DNA of 61,745 bases from Pseudomonadota bacterium. Lineage in GTDB: Bacteria > Pseudomonadota > Alphaproteobacteria > Caulobacterales > Caulobacteraceae. Of this stretch, positions 16,959-25,407 are shown piece after piece (the first letter of the stretch is position 1; each line of letters opens with the position of its first letter). Made by a program: the position numbers and the translations under genes. The DNA is taken from contig JAKBBV010000012.1 in assembly GCA_021808285.1 (NCBI GenBank), forward strand, positions 1-61,745, given 5' to 3'. The notes under the pieces were generated by a model. The model saw only the letters and a program-made list of their open reading frames with translations. It was not told the DNA's origin and did no database searches.

Positions 16959-18761
16959 ATGGATCGTCGTCGCTTTCTGACCGCCTCGGCCGCCGTCGCC
17001 CTGGCGCCTCCGAGCCGGGCCCTGCCCGCCGCCGCCTCCATTCCGACCCCGCCCTATTTGGCGGTGCTTGAGGCCCTTCTCCAGCGATCGCCAGAGACAG
17101 CCACCGCCATGGGCCTCGACACCGGCGTTCATGCGGCCCTCAAGGCCAAGCTGGACGACGGTTCGGCGGCCAATCGCCTGGGCATCTATCAAGCTGTGGT
17201 GGACGCCGCCCCGGCGCTCGCCAAGGTCAGCGCCTCGGGGCCCCGCGACGCCATCTTTCGCGCGACCCTGCTCTGGCTCGCCCAGGCGGCGCGTCCGTTC
17301 GCCAGCTTCCCCTATGGCGCGGTCAGCGTGGACTCCTATCCTGTCCCCTATGTGGTCAGTCAGGTGGAAGGGGCCTATCAGGCGCTCCCGGACTTTTTGG
17401 CCACCGAGCACACGATCGACACCCACGACGACGCCGAGGCCTATCTGGATCGGCTGAACGCGTTCGGACCGGCCATGGACCAGCAGACCGAGGTCATGCG
17501 CGCGGACGCCGCCGCCGGCGCGGCCCCTCCTGGCTTCCTGCTTGACGCGACCCTGACCCAACTCCGCCAATTTCAGAACGACCAGAATGGGCCGGGCGCG
17601 GGGCTCGTCGCCTCTCTGGCGCGCCGCACCGCCGCCAAGGGGATCGCCGGCGATTGGGCCACGCGGGCCCAGGCGATCGTGGACGGCCAGATCGCAACGG
17701 CCGCGCAAAAGCAGATCGCGCTCCTCACCTCGCTGCGAACCGGCGCGAGAGACACCGCAGGCGTCCAGGCGCTGCCCGGCGGCGACATCTATTACGCCGC
17801 CTGCCTGAGGCTCCACACCACCACCGATCACAGCCCCCAGGACGTGCACCGCATGGGGCTGGACGAGGCCGAGCGGGTCTCGGCCCGGGCGCGCTATATT
17901 CTGGACGAACACGGGCTGAACGGTCTCAGCGTCGGGGCGGGACTGACTCAACTCTCCAAGGATCCGGCGCAGCTGTTTCCGGACACGGAGGCCGGCCGCC
18001 AGGCGGTGCTCGATTTCGTCCGTACACGGCTCGCTGACATGCGCACCCGCCTGCCCCGTGCCTTCAGTCATTCGCCAAAGACACCCCTGGAAGTGCGGCG
18101 CGTCCCCGAGGCCATCGCGCTGGGGGCGCCGGGCGCCTATGAACAGGGCGGCAGCGTCGACGGCTCGCGCCCTGCCGAGATCTATTTCAACCTGCACGAC
18201 ATCGGCGACTGGCCTCGCTGGACCATCCCCACCACGGCTTATCATGAGGGCGATCCGGGGCATCACTTTCAAGGCTCTCTGGCCAATGAGGCGGCGGATA
18301 TCCCGACGGTGTTCAAGGCGCTACAGTTCAACGCCTATGTGGAGGGGTGGGCGCTTTATGCGGAACAACTGGCGGATGAGTTGGGGGCCTATGACGCCGA
18401 TCCGCTGGGGCGGCTGGGCATGCTCCAGGGCTCGCTCTTCCGAGCCTGCCGCCTCGTGGTCGACACCGGCCTGCACGCCATGGGCTGGAGCCGCGAGAAG
18501 GCGATCGCCTATCTGATTCAGACGGCGGGCTCGACGCCGAACGACGCCCGCCGCGAGGTTGAGCGCTATTGCGCCTGGCCTGGACAGGCCTGCGCCTACA
18601 AGATCGGTCAGCTTTCCTTCCTGCGTCTCAGGAACGATGCGCAGCAGCAGCTGGGGTCGCGCTTCGACCTCAAGGGCTATCACGATGCGGTCCTGGGCTA
18701 TGGCGCCCTGCCGCTCACGGTCATGGGCCAGGCGGTGAGCGACTGGGCCCAGTCGGCCTGA
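16959..18761 (+). CDS. DUF885 family exported protein (probable zinc peptidase)
   Basis: This is a 600-residue protein of the DUF885 family, whose members resemble zinc carboxypeptidases. The N-terminus MDRRRFLTASAAVAL is a Tat-like or Sec signal with twin Arg. The hallmark HEGDPGHHFQ starts at His429, an HExxH-like zinc site, and is followed by the conserved EGWALYAEQLADELG segment that supplies further conserved acidic residues. The C-terminal R..YCAWPGQACAYKIG is also typical. It has its own 110-base upstream gap after the amidohydrolase pair and runs in the same direction, so the three may act together on periplasmic peptides; this is inference. Confidence 0.85.
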   Translation: MDRRRFLTASAAVALAPPSRALPAAASIPTPPYLAVLEALLQRSPETATAMGLDTGVHAALKAKLDDGSAANRLGIYQAVVDAAPALAKVSASGPRDAIFRATLLWLAQAARPFASFPYGAVSVDSYPVPYVVSQVEGAYQALPDFLATEHTIDTHDDAEAYLDRLNAFGPAMDQQTEVMRADAAAGAAPPGFLLDATLTQLRQFQNDQNGPGAGLVASLARRTAAKGIAGDWATRAQAIVDGQIATAAQKQIALLTSLRTGARDTAGVQALPGGDIYYAACLRLHTTTDHSPQDVHRMGLDEAERVSARARYILDEHGLNGLSVGAGLTQLSKDPAQLFPDTEAGRQAVLDFVRTRLADMRTRLPRAFSHSPKTPLEVRRVPEAIALGAPGAYEQGGSVDGSRPAEIYFNLHDIGDWPRWTIPTTAYHEGDPGHHFQGSLANEAADIPTVFKALQFNAYVEGWALYAEQLADELGAYDADPLGRLGMLQGSLFRACRLVVDTGLHAMGWSREKAIAYLIQTAGSTPNDARREVERYCAWPGQACAYKIGQLSFLRLRNDAQQQLGSRFDLKGYHDAVLGYGALPLTVMGQAVSDWAQSA

Positions 18762-18798
18762 GCGTCCCGCAGCCCCCCTGTCCCAGGAGATCCACGCC

Positions 18799-19629
18799 AT
18801 GGCGCCCCTTTTGCTGATCGACGAACCGTCCCCCGGCGTCCGGCGCCTGACCCTTAACCGGCCGGAGAAGCGGAACGCTCTTTCCAATGCGCTGCGAGGC
18901 GAGATCTTCGCCGCGCTCGAAGCGGCTGATCAGGACGCGGACGTCCGGGTCATGATCCTTCGCGGGGCCGGGACCTGCTTTTCCTCCGGCTATGACCTCG
19001 CCGGTCTGGGGGACCTGCCTTTTCATACCGCAACCGGTCAGGGTCAGTGGGCCAGACATGTGGTCGAGGGCTGCTTCCGCATCTGGGACCTGGCCAAGCC
19101 CGTCCTGGCGCAGGTGCATGGCTGGTGCCTGGCAGGGGGGTCGGAGCTCGCCTTCGCTTGCGACCTCGTCTATGTCGCCGAGGACGCGCAGATTGGCTAT
19201 CCGGCCGTGCGCACGATGTCGCCCCCTGACAATCAGTTCCACGCTTGGATCCTGGGCATGCGCGCGGCCATGGAAATGATGCTCACTGGTGACGCGATCA
19301 GTGGGGTGGAGGCGGTGCGACTGGGTTTCGCCAACCGAGCCTTCACAGTCGAACGGCTGGAGGCGGAGACCCTGGCCATGGCCGAGCGAATCGCCAAGGT
19401 TGATCCGGAGCTTGCCCAGCTCAACAAGCGTCTGGTCCATCGTCAGATGGAGGCCATGGGCCTGAGGGCCGGCCTGCGCGCCGGCACGGATCTACACGCC
19501 CTGGGCTGGCACACGTCGGCCTCGCGCGCCTACATGCAGACAATGCGTGCGGGCGTGAAAGCCGCCCTCGACGCCCGCGATCAAACGTTCGGCGACTATC
19601 GCACACAAGCGGGGCAGAACCCTCGCTGA
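18799..19629 (+). CDS. Enoyl-CoA hydratase/isomerase family protein (crotonase)
   Basis: This is a cytoplasmic acyl-CoA-processing enzyme of the crotonase fold. LTLNRPEKRNALSNAL near the N-terminus is the CoA-binding start of the fold. The oxyanion-hole segments are SSGYDL and HGWCLAGGSELAFACDLV, the latter with a Glu at a usual catalytic position. The length of 276 residues is normal. Exact chemistry (hydratase, isomerase, hydrolase) cannot be decided. An AGGAG lies about 10 bases before ATG 18799. It is followed by a 90-base gap with promoter-like features for hspQ. Confidence 0.85.
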   Translation: MAPLLLIDEPSPGVRRLTLNRPEKRNALSNALRGEIFAALEAADQDADVRVMILRGAGTCFSSGYDLAGLGDLPFHTATGQGQWARHVVEGCFRIWDLAKPVLAQVHGWCLAGGSELAFACDLVYVAEDAQIGYPAVRTMSPPDNQFHAWILGMRAAMEMMLTGDAISGVEAVRLGFANRAFTVERLEAETLAMAERIAKVDPELAQLNKRLVHRQMEAMGLRAGLRAGTDLHALGWHTSASRAYMQTMRAGVKAALDARDQTFGDYRTQAGQNPR

Positions 19630-19652
19630 GCCCCTATGGCGCCGCCAGGGCC

Positions 19653-19678
19653 CTTGAAGACCCGGCCCGGTGCATTAG
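19653..19678 (+). promoter_or_regulatory. Candidate heat-shock-type promoter upstream of hspQ
   Basis: CTTGAA at 19653-19658 and CATTAG at 19673-19678, separated by 14 bases, loosely resemble a sigma-32 promoter. They lie 40-66 bases before the hspQ start. The match of the -10 part is partial. The idea rests mainly on hspQ being a heat-shock gene in enterobacteria. Confidence 0.3.
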
Positions 19679-19683
19679 GTTCA

Positions 19684-19695
19684 TTGAACGTTCAA
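19684..19695. repeat. 12-base perfect palindrome upstream of hspQ
   Basis: TTGAACGTTCAA is fully self-complementary and ends 23 bases before the hspQ ATG, just downstream of the candidate promoter. It could be an operator or a small hairpin in the leader. It does not match the CIRCE element or the GTTC-N7-GTTC LexA box. Confidence 0.4.
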
Positions 19696-19718
19696 GATTC
19701 GGGAGTCATCATCGAAGT

Positions 19719-20048
19719 ATGAGCTTGCGACTCGCCAAGTTCGGACTGGGCCAAGTGGTCAGGCACCGGATCTTTTCGTTCCGCGGCGTGATCTTCGACG
19801 TCGATCCCGTCTTCGCCAATACCGAGGAATGGCTCGCGGCGATCCCTGAGGATGTCCGGCCGGAGAAGGACCAGCCCTTCTACCACCTCTTGGCCGAGAA
19901 CGATGAGTCCACCTATGTGGCCTATGTCTCAGAGGGCAATCTCCTCCTTGATGACTCCGATCAACCGGTGGGCCACCCGCACACTTCGCTCTTGTTCTCC
20001 GAGTTCCGCGGCGGCCGTTATCAGATGCGGCCTCGCATCACCCACTGA
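19719..20048 (+). CDS. hspQ: Heat-shock protein HspQ (YccV family)
   Basis: HspQ is a small cytoplasmic protein known in E. coli as a hemimethylated-DNA-binding protein and as a specificity factor for Lon protease. The 109-residue product spans the whole family: KFGLGQVVRHRIFSFRGVIFDVDP at the start, then PFYHLLAEN and the strongly conserved TYVAYVSEGNLL, with GGRY near the end. It has its own upstream region (see promoter and palindrome entries) and is followed 20 bases later by phhA on the same strand. Confidence 0.92.
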   Translation: MSLRLAKFGLGQVVRHRIFSFRGVIFDVDPVFANTEEWLAAIPEDVRPEKDQPFYHLLAENDESTYVAYVSEGNLLLDDSDQPVGHPHTSLLFSEFRGGRYQMRPRITH

Positions 20049-20068
20049 AGCCGGCGTAAAGGCCGCTC

Positions 20069-20983
20069 ATGGCCGCGATCGAGACCTCCCTTCGTCACCC
20101 TGCGCCCCCTCCTGGTGCGAGGCCGGACTGGACCATCGACCAGGGCTGGTCGACCTATGGCGCGGATGAACACCGGGTCTGGACCACGCTCTACGAGCGC
20201 CAGCTCAGCATTCTGCCCGGTCGCGCGTGCGAGTCTTTCCTGCGTGGCCTCGACGCCTTGGACCTGCACCGCGGCGGCATTCCCGATTTTCACCGCATCA
20301 ATCCTGAGCTGCAGAAGCTCACAGGCTGGAGCGTGGTCGCCGTCCCGGGGCTCGTGCCCGACGCAGTGTTCTTCGAGCACCTGGCGAACCGCCGCTTTCC
20401 CGCCGGACAATTCATCCGCCGGCCCGACCAGCTCGATTATCTAAGCGAGCCAGACATTTTTCACGATGTGTTCGGCCATGTGCCGATGCTCACCGATCCG
20501 GTTTTCGCCGATTATATGCAGGCCTATGGCAAGGGCGGCCTGCGCGCCCAGGGTCTGGACCATCTGCACCACCTCGCCCGTCTCTACTGGTACACGGTGG
20601 AGTTCGGCCTGATGGACACCGCCGAGGGCCTGCGAATCTATGGGGCCGGGATCGTCTCCTCGCGCGCCGAGAGCGTGTTTTGCCTTGAGGACCCGTCGCC
20701 GCATCGCCTCGGCTTCGACCTGGAGCGGGTCATGCGCACCCTCTACCGCATCGACGACTTTCAGCAGGTCTATTTCGTCATCTCATCACTGGAGGCCCTG
20801 CGACAGGTCACGCTGGAGGATTTCGGGCCGCTCTATCAACGGCTCTCCGGCGCCCCCGACCTCGCCATTGACACGGTCCTGCCTGGAGAGCGGGTGCTGA
20901 ACCACGGCAGTCAGGCCTACGCCCAAGCCGCGACCGACGCCGGGCGAGGCGCGACCCCTGCGACGACGGCCCTCGCGAGCTGA
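20069..20983 (+). CDS. phhA: Phenylalanine 4-monooxygenase
   Basis: This converts phenylalanine to tyrosine using a pterin cofactor, oxygen and non-haem iron; cytoplasmic. The iron ligands are visible as His132 and His137 in FHDVFGHVPML and Glu178 in YWYTVEFGL. The catalytic core (residues about 20-290) matches the single-domain bacterial form without an ACT regulatory domain, and 304 residues is normal. The C-terminal tail is Ala/Thr-rich. No pterin carbinolamine dehydratase (phhB) or Lrp-type regulator is adjacent. Confidence 0.95.
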   Translation: MAAIETSLRHPAPPPGARPDWTIDQGWSTYGADEHRVWTTLYERQLSILPGRACESFLRGLDALDLHRGGIPDFHRINPELQKLTGWSVVAVPGLVPDAVFFEHLANRRFPAGQFIRRPDQLDYLSEPDIFHDVFGHVPMLTDPVFADYMQAYGKGGLRAQGLDHLHHLARLYWYTVEFGLMDTAEGLRIYGAGIVSSRAESVFCLEDPSPHRLGFDLERVMRTLYRIDDFQQVYFVISSLEALRQVTLEDFGPLYQRLSGAPDLAIDTVLPGERVLNHGSQAYAQAATDAGRGATPATTALAS

Positions 20984-21104
20984 TCCGCGCCTAAAGCGCG
21001 GGCGCGACGCCCGAAAACCTGGTCTATCGCACACGAGTCCGGTTGCGCGGCCGCGGGGGGCTGTGGCCAAGTGAGATCTCGTCTCGCGATCCGGGAGAGC
21101 CGTT

Positions 21105-22601
21105 CTGAACCTTGCCGTCCCGTCCGCTGATCCCGCGCCCGCCGCCCTGAGCCGGCCGGAGGGTTATGCGCTCGGCCAGGCCTTCGATGAGATGTTTGAT
21201 CCGAAGGGCGAGACCCGCAGCCACTATGCCCCTCTGCATTCGCGGATCGACACTCTGGGCGCGGCGGCCCTGGCGGACCGCCAGCGCACGCTGGAGCGCT
21301 CCTTTCTGCTCCAGGGCATCACCTTCACCGTCTATGGCGCAGAAACCACCACCGAGCGGATCATTCCCACTGATCTCTTCCCGCGAATTATCCCCGCAGC
21401 CGAATGGGCGCGGGTGGAGGCCGGCCTGATCCAGAGACTGCGCGCGCTCAATCTGTTCCTGGCGGACATCTATGGCCCCCAGAAGATCCTCTCCGACGGG
21501 GTCATTCCGCGTGATCTCGTCCTGGGCGCGCCCTCTTATCGGCGCGAGATGCAGCATCTGTTCGTGCCGCACGGCGCCTTCGTCAATGTCTGCGGGAGCG
21601 ATCTCATTCGCCAGCCCTCCGGCGAGTTCGTCGTGCTCGAGGACAACCTGCGCGTGCCCTCAGGCGTTTCTTACATGCTGGCGAACCGCGAGGCCTCCCG
21701 GCGGACCTTCCCGGAGGTGTTTCGCGAGTCCCGGGTGCGGGCGGTGGAGCGCTATCCTGACCTCCTCCTGGCGACGCTCAAGAGCATGGCCGGCGACTGG
21801 CGTCCCCTGCCCCAAGTCGTGGTTCTGACGCCCGGCGTCTATAACTCCGCCTATTACGAGCACGCCTATCTGGCCCGCCTCATGGGCGTGCCCCTGGTGG
21901 AGGGGCGCGACCTCGTGGTCCATGACGGCATCGTCTATATGCGCACCACCTCGGGTCTCAGGCGGGTGGATGTCATCTACCGCCGCGTGGACGACGACTT
22001 CATCGACCCCCTCGCCTTCCGCCGGGACTCCAGCTTGGGCGTGGCCGGTCTTTTCAACGCCTACCGCGCCGGCAGCGTCGTTATCTGCAATGCGCCAGGC
22101 ACCGGGGTCGCCGACGACAAGGCGGTCTATGCCTATGTGCCGGCGATCATCCGCTACTACCTGGCCGAGGACGCCATCCTGAACAATGTGGAGACCTACC
22201 TCTGCCGCGAGCCGGCTCAGCTCGACCATGTGCTCGCCAATCTCGACAAGCTGGTGGTCAAGGCGGTGGGGGCTTCGGGCGGCTACGGTATGCTGGTCGG
22301 GCCCCACGCCAGCGCTGTGGAGCGGGAGCGCTTCGCCGCCGCCCTGAGGGCCGATCCGGACAACTATATCGCCCAGCCCACCATCCAGCTCTCCACCGCC
22401 CCGTGCCTGGTGGAGGGTCGTATGGAGCCGCGACACGTGGATCTGCGCCCCTTCATCCTCTCCGCCGAGAAGGTCGTGGTGACGCCCGGCGCCCTGACCC
22501 GGGTCGCCCTCAAGAGAGGCTCCCTGGTGGTCAATTCCAGCCAAGGCGGTGGATCCAAGGATACCTGGGTTCTGGCCGAGGACGGGGGCGACCCGGCATG
22601 A
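21105..22601 (+). CDS. Circularly permuted ATP-grasp protein (COG2308 type)
   Basis: This is a predicted ATP-dependent carboxylate-amine ligase of the circularly permuted ATP-grasp group. The conserved opening FDEMFDPKGETRSHY begins before the first ATG (21192), so the true start must be upstream. In that frame, no ATG, GTG or TTG follows a good ribosome site, but CTG at 21105 lies 5 bases after GGAGAG (21094-21099) and would give NLAVPSADP as N-terminus (498 residues). Typical later motifs are VVLEDNLRVPSGVSYM, VVLTPGVYNSAYYEH, DVIYRRVDDDFIDPL and VVKAVGASGGYGMLVG (nucleotide-binding loop). The stop overlaps the alpha-E gene (ATGA at 22598), the start of a three-gene operon. Start confidence is low, family confidence high. 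Confidence 0.85.
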   Translation: MNLAVPSADPAPAALSRPEGYALGQAFDEMFDPKGETRSHYAPLHSRIDTLGAAALADRQRTLERSFLLQGITFTVYGAETTTERIIPTDLFPRIIPAAEWARVEAGLIQRLRALNLFLADIYGPQKILSDGVIPRDLVLGAPSYRREMQHLFVPHGAFVNVCGSDLIRQPSGEFVVLEDNLRVPSGVSYMLANREASRRTFPEVFRESRVRAVERYPDLLLATLKSMAGDWRPLPQVVVLTPGVYNSAYYEHAYLARLMGVPLVEGRDLVVHDGIVYMRTTSGLRRVDVIYRRVDDDFIDPLAFRRDSSLGVAGLFNAYRAGSVVICNAPGTGVADDKAVYAYVPAIIRYYLAEDAILNNVETYLCREPAQLDHVLANLDKLVVKAVGASGGYGMLVGPHASAVERERFAAALRADPDNYIAQPTIQLSTAPCLVEGRMEPRHVDLRPFILSAEKVVVTPGALTRVALKRGSLVVNSSQGGGSKDTWVLAEDGGDPA

Positions 22602-23536
22602 TGCTCGCCCGGGTCGCCGACAGCCTCTACTGGGCGGGACGCTATGTGGAGCGGGCAGAGCACGTCTCGCGCCTCGCCGAGGTGATGCTCAACGCCACCC
22701 TCGATCGGAGCGACGCGGCGCGCCACGTCGCGGCCATCACGCGCGGGGCGCTGGGGGATCCCGGCGGTTCGGGCGATCTTCTGGACCTCGCCCGGGCGAT
22801 GTCGCTCGACCGGGACAATCCCAGCTCCGTGCTCATGTCCCTGGCCCGGGCGCGGGAGAACGCCCGTCAGGTCAGAGACCAGATCACCAGCGAGACCTGG
22901 GAGCGGCTCAATATCCTTTATCTGCGCGCCGTGAGCGCCCGGGCCAGCGCCTCTTTCGCCGCCGACCCCCTGGCCTTCCTTGGCGAGATCGTCTCCGATC
23001 TGCATCTCTTCAAGGGCGCGGCGGACTCCACCATGAGCCATGGCGAGGGCTGGCGGTTCATGGTCACGGGCGTCTTTCTGGAGCGGGCCCAGCTCATCGC
23101 CCGGCTGCTTCGAGCCAGCTTCGGCGGCGGCCTGGCGGGCGCGCCCGAAGAGCCCCTGGCTCTGGTCACGGTGCTGCGAATGGCCTGCGCGCTGGAGCCC
23201 TATCTGCGCACCTACACGGCCGACCTCAATGCCCGTTTCATCCTCGAGTTCCTCATGTTCGACGAGGATTTCCCGCGCTCGATCCGCTACGCCACCGACC
23301 AGATCGAGCAGCATCTGAACCACCTCGCCCGCGGCCGGGAGCTGGGTCGCCAGGACCCGCAGCGCCTGGCCGGCCGACTCAAGGCGCGTCTGGCCTTCGC
23401 CGATATCGGCGAAGTCGAAGGTTCGGGCGCCGGCCAGATTCTGGCGGCGGTGGAGGCCGAGTCCAAAGCCATCCACGAAGCCATGTACGAGGCCTTCGTC
23501 GCCTATCCTCTTGAGACCAGGTTGCCCGCGGCATGA
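22598..23536 (+). CDS. Alpha-E domain protein (DUF403/COG2307)
   Basis: This is a 312-residue, almost wholly alpha-helical protein of the alpha-E family, always found near circularly permuted ATP-grasp genes. It begins MMLARVADSLYWAGRYVERAEH, the conserved family start, and contains NARQVRDQITSETWERLN. ATG 22598 is used because it overlaps the ATP-grasp stop (ATGATG; 22601 is equally possible). A longer reading from 22403 would lie inside the upstream gene in another frame and is not plausible. Function is unknown; it is proposed to act with the ligase and transglutaminase in peptide or protein modification. It overlaps the next gene by four bases. Confidence 0.9.
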   Translation: MMLARVADSLYWAGRYVERAEHVSRLAEVMLNATLDRSDAARHVAAITRGALGDPGGSGDLLDLARAMSLDRDNPSSVLMSLARARENARQVRDQITSETWERLNILYLRAVSARASASFAADPLAFLGEIVSDLHLFKGAADSTMSHGEGWRFMVTGVFLERAQLIARLLRASFGGGLAGAPEEPLALVTVLRMACALEPYLRTYTADLNARFILEFLMFDEDFPRSIRYATDQIEQHLNHLARGRELGRQDPQRLAGRLKARLAFADIGEVEGSGAGQILAAVEAESKAIHEAMYEAFVAYPLETRLPAA

Positions 23537-24516
23537 TCTTCGAGATCCGTCACGTCACTGAATATGCCTATGACGAGGCGGTGCGCGAGAGCGTCATGGA
23601 GGCGCGGATGCAGCCGCGCGCCGGTCATGGCTGCCACCTGCTGAGTTTCGAGCTCGACATCGACCCGCCGTGCCAGATCTTCTCCTACGCCGACAGTTGG
23701 GGAAACACGGTCAAATGCTTCGACGTCCCGTTCCCGCACCGGCGCCTGACCTTGACGGCCCGCAGCGTGGTCGAGACCGAGCCCCCCGCGCCCCTGCCCG
23801 ACGCCCTTGGCATGGCCGAATGGGACGATTTGGCCGGTGACCCGGTCAAGGGCGACTGCTGGGACTTCCTGAGACCCCACGGATTCGCCTGCATGACGCC
23901 GGCTCTCGCGGCCTTCTGCGAGGCCCACGGTCTCAACTCACTGCGCGACCTTGACCCTTTGACCGCCCTCCACCGGCTGAGCGCGACGATCTATGAGGCG
24001 CTGGACTACGAGACCGGCGTCACGGCCGCTGACAGCCCGATCGATGAGGCGCTGCTGGCTGGCCGTGGGGTGTGCCAGGATTTCGCTCACATCATGATCG
24101 CCATATGCCGGTCCTGGGGAGTGCCGGCGCGCTACGTCTCCGGCTATCTGGCCACCAACCGCGACGAGGGCGACCGCTCCGACCCTGAGGCCTCCCACGC
24201 CTGGATCGAAGCCTTCCTGCCGTCCCTCCGCTGGATCGGGCTCGATCCGACCAACAACACCGTCGCCGGCGAGCGACACATCCCGGTGGGCGTGGGGCGG
24301 GACTATTCGGACGTGCCGCCAACACGGGGCGTGTTCAAGGGGGACGCTGAGAGCCGGCTTTCCGTGGGGGTCTCGGTGAGACGCGCGGCCGCCGCCGCCC
24401 ACGAGCCGGAGTTTCTGCGCCTGGGCGCTCCCGCTATCGCCGCCGCCCGTCGGCGCGCCTCGAGCCAGGCCCTGCTGGACCAGCACCACCAGCAGCAACA
24501 GCAACAGCAGCAATAG
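23533..24516 (+). CDS. Transglutaminase-like protease with polyglutamine tail
   Basis: This is a papain-fold transglutaminase-family protein, third gene of the ATP-grasp/alpha-E operon. The N-terminal bacterial transglutaminase domain (residues about 1-85, beginning with FEIRHVTEYAYDEAV) precedes the catalytic core with Cys181 (GRGVCQDFAH), His222 (EASHAWIEA) and Asp238 (GLDPTNN), a complete triad. Bacterial members are more often peptidases or amide hydrolases than cross-linkers. The C-terminus runs into DQHH followed by eight Gln residues encoded by mixed CAG/CAA codons, unlike the body of the protein. ATGA overlap with the upstream gene indicates coupling. No Anbu-type proteasome homologue, a frequent neighbour of this set, is present. 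Confidence 0.9.
   Translation: MIFEIRHVTEYAYDEAVRESVMEARMQPRAGHGCHLLSFELDIDPPCQIFSYADSWGNTVKCFDVPFPHRRLTLTARSVVETEPPAPLPDALGMAEWDDLAGDPVKGDCWDFLRPHGFACMTPALAAFCEAHGLNSLRDLDPLTALHRLSATIYEALDYETGVTAADSPIDEALLAGRGVCQDFAHIMIAICRSWGVPARYVSGYLATNRDEGDRSDPEASHAWIEAFLPSLRWIGLDPTNNTVAGERHIPVGVGRDYSDVPPTRGVFKGDAESRLSVGVSVRRAAAAAHEPEFLRLGAPAIAAARRRASSQALLDQHHQQQQQQQQ
24481..24513 (+). repeat. CAG/CAA codon tract at the transglutaminase C-terminus
   Basis: Eleven consecutive codons are CAG, CAC or CAA, coding Q-H-H and then eight Gln directly before the TAG stop. The tract is an imperfect trinucleotide repeat and may vary in length between strains by slippage. Confidence 0.8.
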
Positions 24517-24594
24517 CTAGAATTTTCCCGCGCGCCGGAGGTCGGACATCGGCTAGCGTGCAGGCCTCGGATCGGAAGCGGCGGGGCGAGCGTC

Positions 24595-25317
24595 TTGGAC
24601 ATCCACAAACCCAAACCGGTGCACAATCTGAAGGAGTTCTTATCCGAGATCGCCGTGGTCGTGTGCGGGGTGATCATCGCCCTGGCGCTGGAGCAGGGCG
24701 TGGAGGAGCTGAGCTGGGCGCACAAGGTCGCGGAGGCCCGCACGAGCCTGCACGATAACCTGGCGACGATCACGGTCTTCGCACAGGAGCGAATCGCCCA
24801 TGCGCCGTGCGCCAGGGCCCGCCTCGACGCCCTGGAGGATGCCCTGGTGGCCTCGCCGCCGCGCTGGCGCCCGCTCTCCACCATCTATTGCGGATACGCG
24901 CACCGCGATGTCTTCCAGGCGCCCAGAAGGCCCTGGCCCACCGATCTCTGGAAGGCGTTCAGCGAGGATGGCACGGTCTCTCACCTTCCCCGCCCATATC
25001 GCATCGCCGCCGCCTTCACTTTCGGCTTCATCGACGGCATGGCGCGCACGGGCGAGCTTGAAGACCAGTTGGTCCCGCAACTGAACGTGCTGAACCGTCC
25101 TGTCCTCCTGACCCCCGACGCGCGGATCAGCCTGCTCCGCGTGATCGAAGAGCTGAAGAGCGACGAAGGTGTGATGGCGTTGAGTTCAAGGCAGGTGATC
25201 CAGCAGATTCACAATCTGGGCGAGACCCCGACGCGGCAGGAGCTCGACCGACTTTATCGCACCGTCCCGTCTCTCTACCTGCCTTCAGCCGGGCGAGAAG
25301 GCTATGCGAAGTCCTGA
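24595..25317 (+). CDS. Membrane-anchored protein of unknown function
   Basis: The protein has 240 residues starting from TTG 24595; no earlier or better ATG exists before the conserved-looking N-terminus DIHKPKPVHNLKEFLSEI. One membrane helix (residues about 20-37, AVVVCGVIIALALEQGV) is followed by a helical soluble region. I recall similar proteins of unknown function in Caulobacterales and sphingomonads, but cannot name a function. It follows the ATP-grasp operon by 78 bases on the same strand. It may be cotranscribed, but there is no overlap to prove it. Confidence 0.7.
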   Translation: MDIHKPKPVHNLKEFLSEIAVVVCGVIIALALEQGVEELSWAHKVAEARTSLHDNLATITVFAQERIAHAPCARARLDALEDALVASPPRWRPLSTIYCGYAHRDVFQAPRRPWPTDLWKAFSEDGTVSHLPRPYRIAAAFTFGFIDGMARTGELEDQLVPQLNVLNRPVLLTPDARISLLRVIEELKSDEGVMALSSRQVIQQIHNLGETPTRQELDRLYRTVPSLYLPSAGREGYAKS

Positions 25318-25332
25318 GGCACACGTGGGAGA

Positions 25333-25407
25333 TGGTAGGCCGGGTGGGAGTCGAACCCACGACCACTCGATTAAAAGTCGAGGGCTCTACCACTGAGCTA
25401 CCGGCCC
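25333..25407 (-). tRNA. tRNA-Lys (anticodon TTT)
   Basis: On the minus strand this folds as a complete tRNA: acceptor GGGCCGG pairs with CCGGCCT (first pair G-U), D-arm GCTC/GAGC, anticodon stem CTCGA/TCGAG around loop CTTTTAA, and T-arm GTGGG TTCGACT CCCAC. The anticodon TTT reads lysine codons AAA and AAG. The discriminator A is followed by an encoded CCA, included in the coordinates. It lies between two plus-strand genes of unknown function. Confidence 0.95.

Noticed and set aside
16812-18272. 486-codon minus-strand frame across the DUF885 gene
   Set aside because: Shadow of the DUF885 protein, which carries its zinc motif on the plus strand; the minus frame also crosses a gene boundary.
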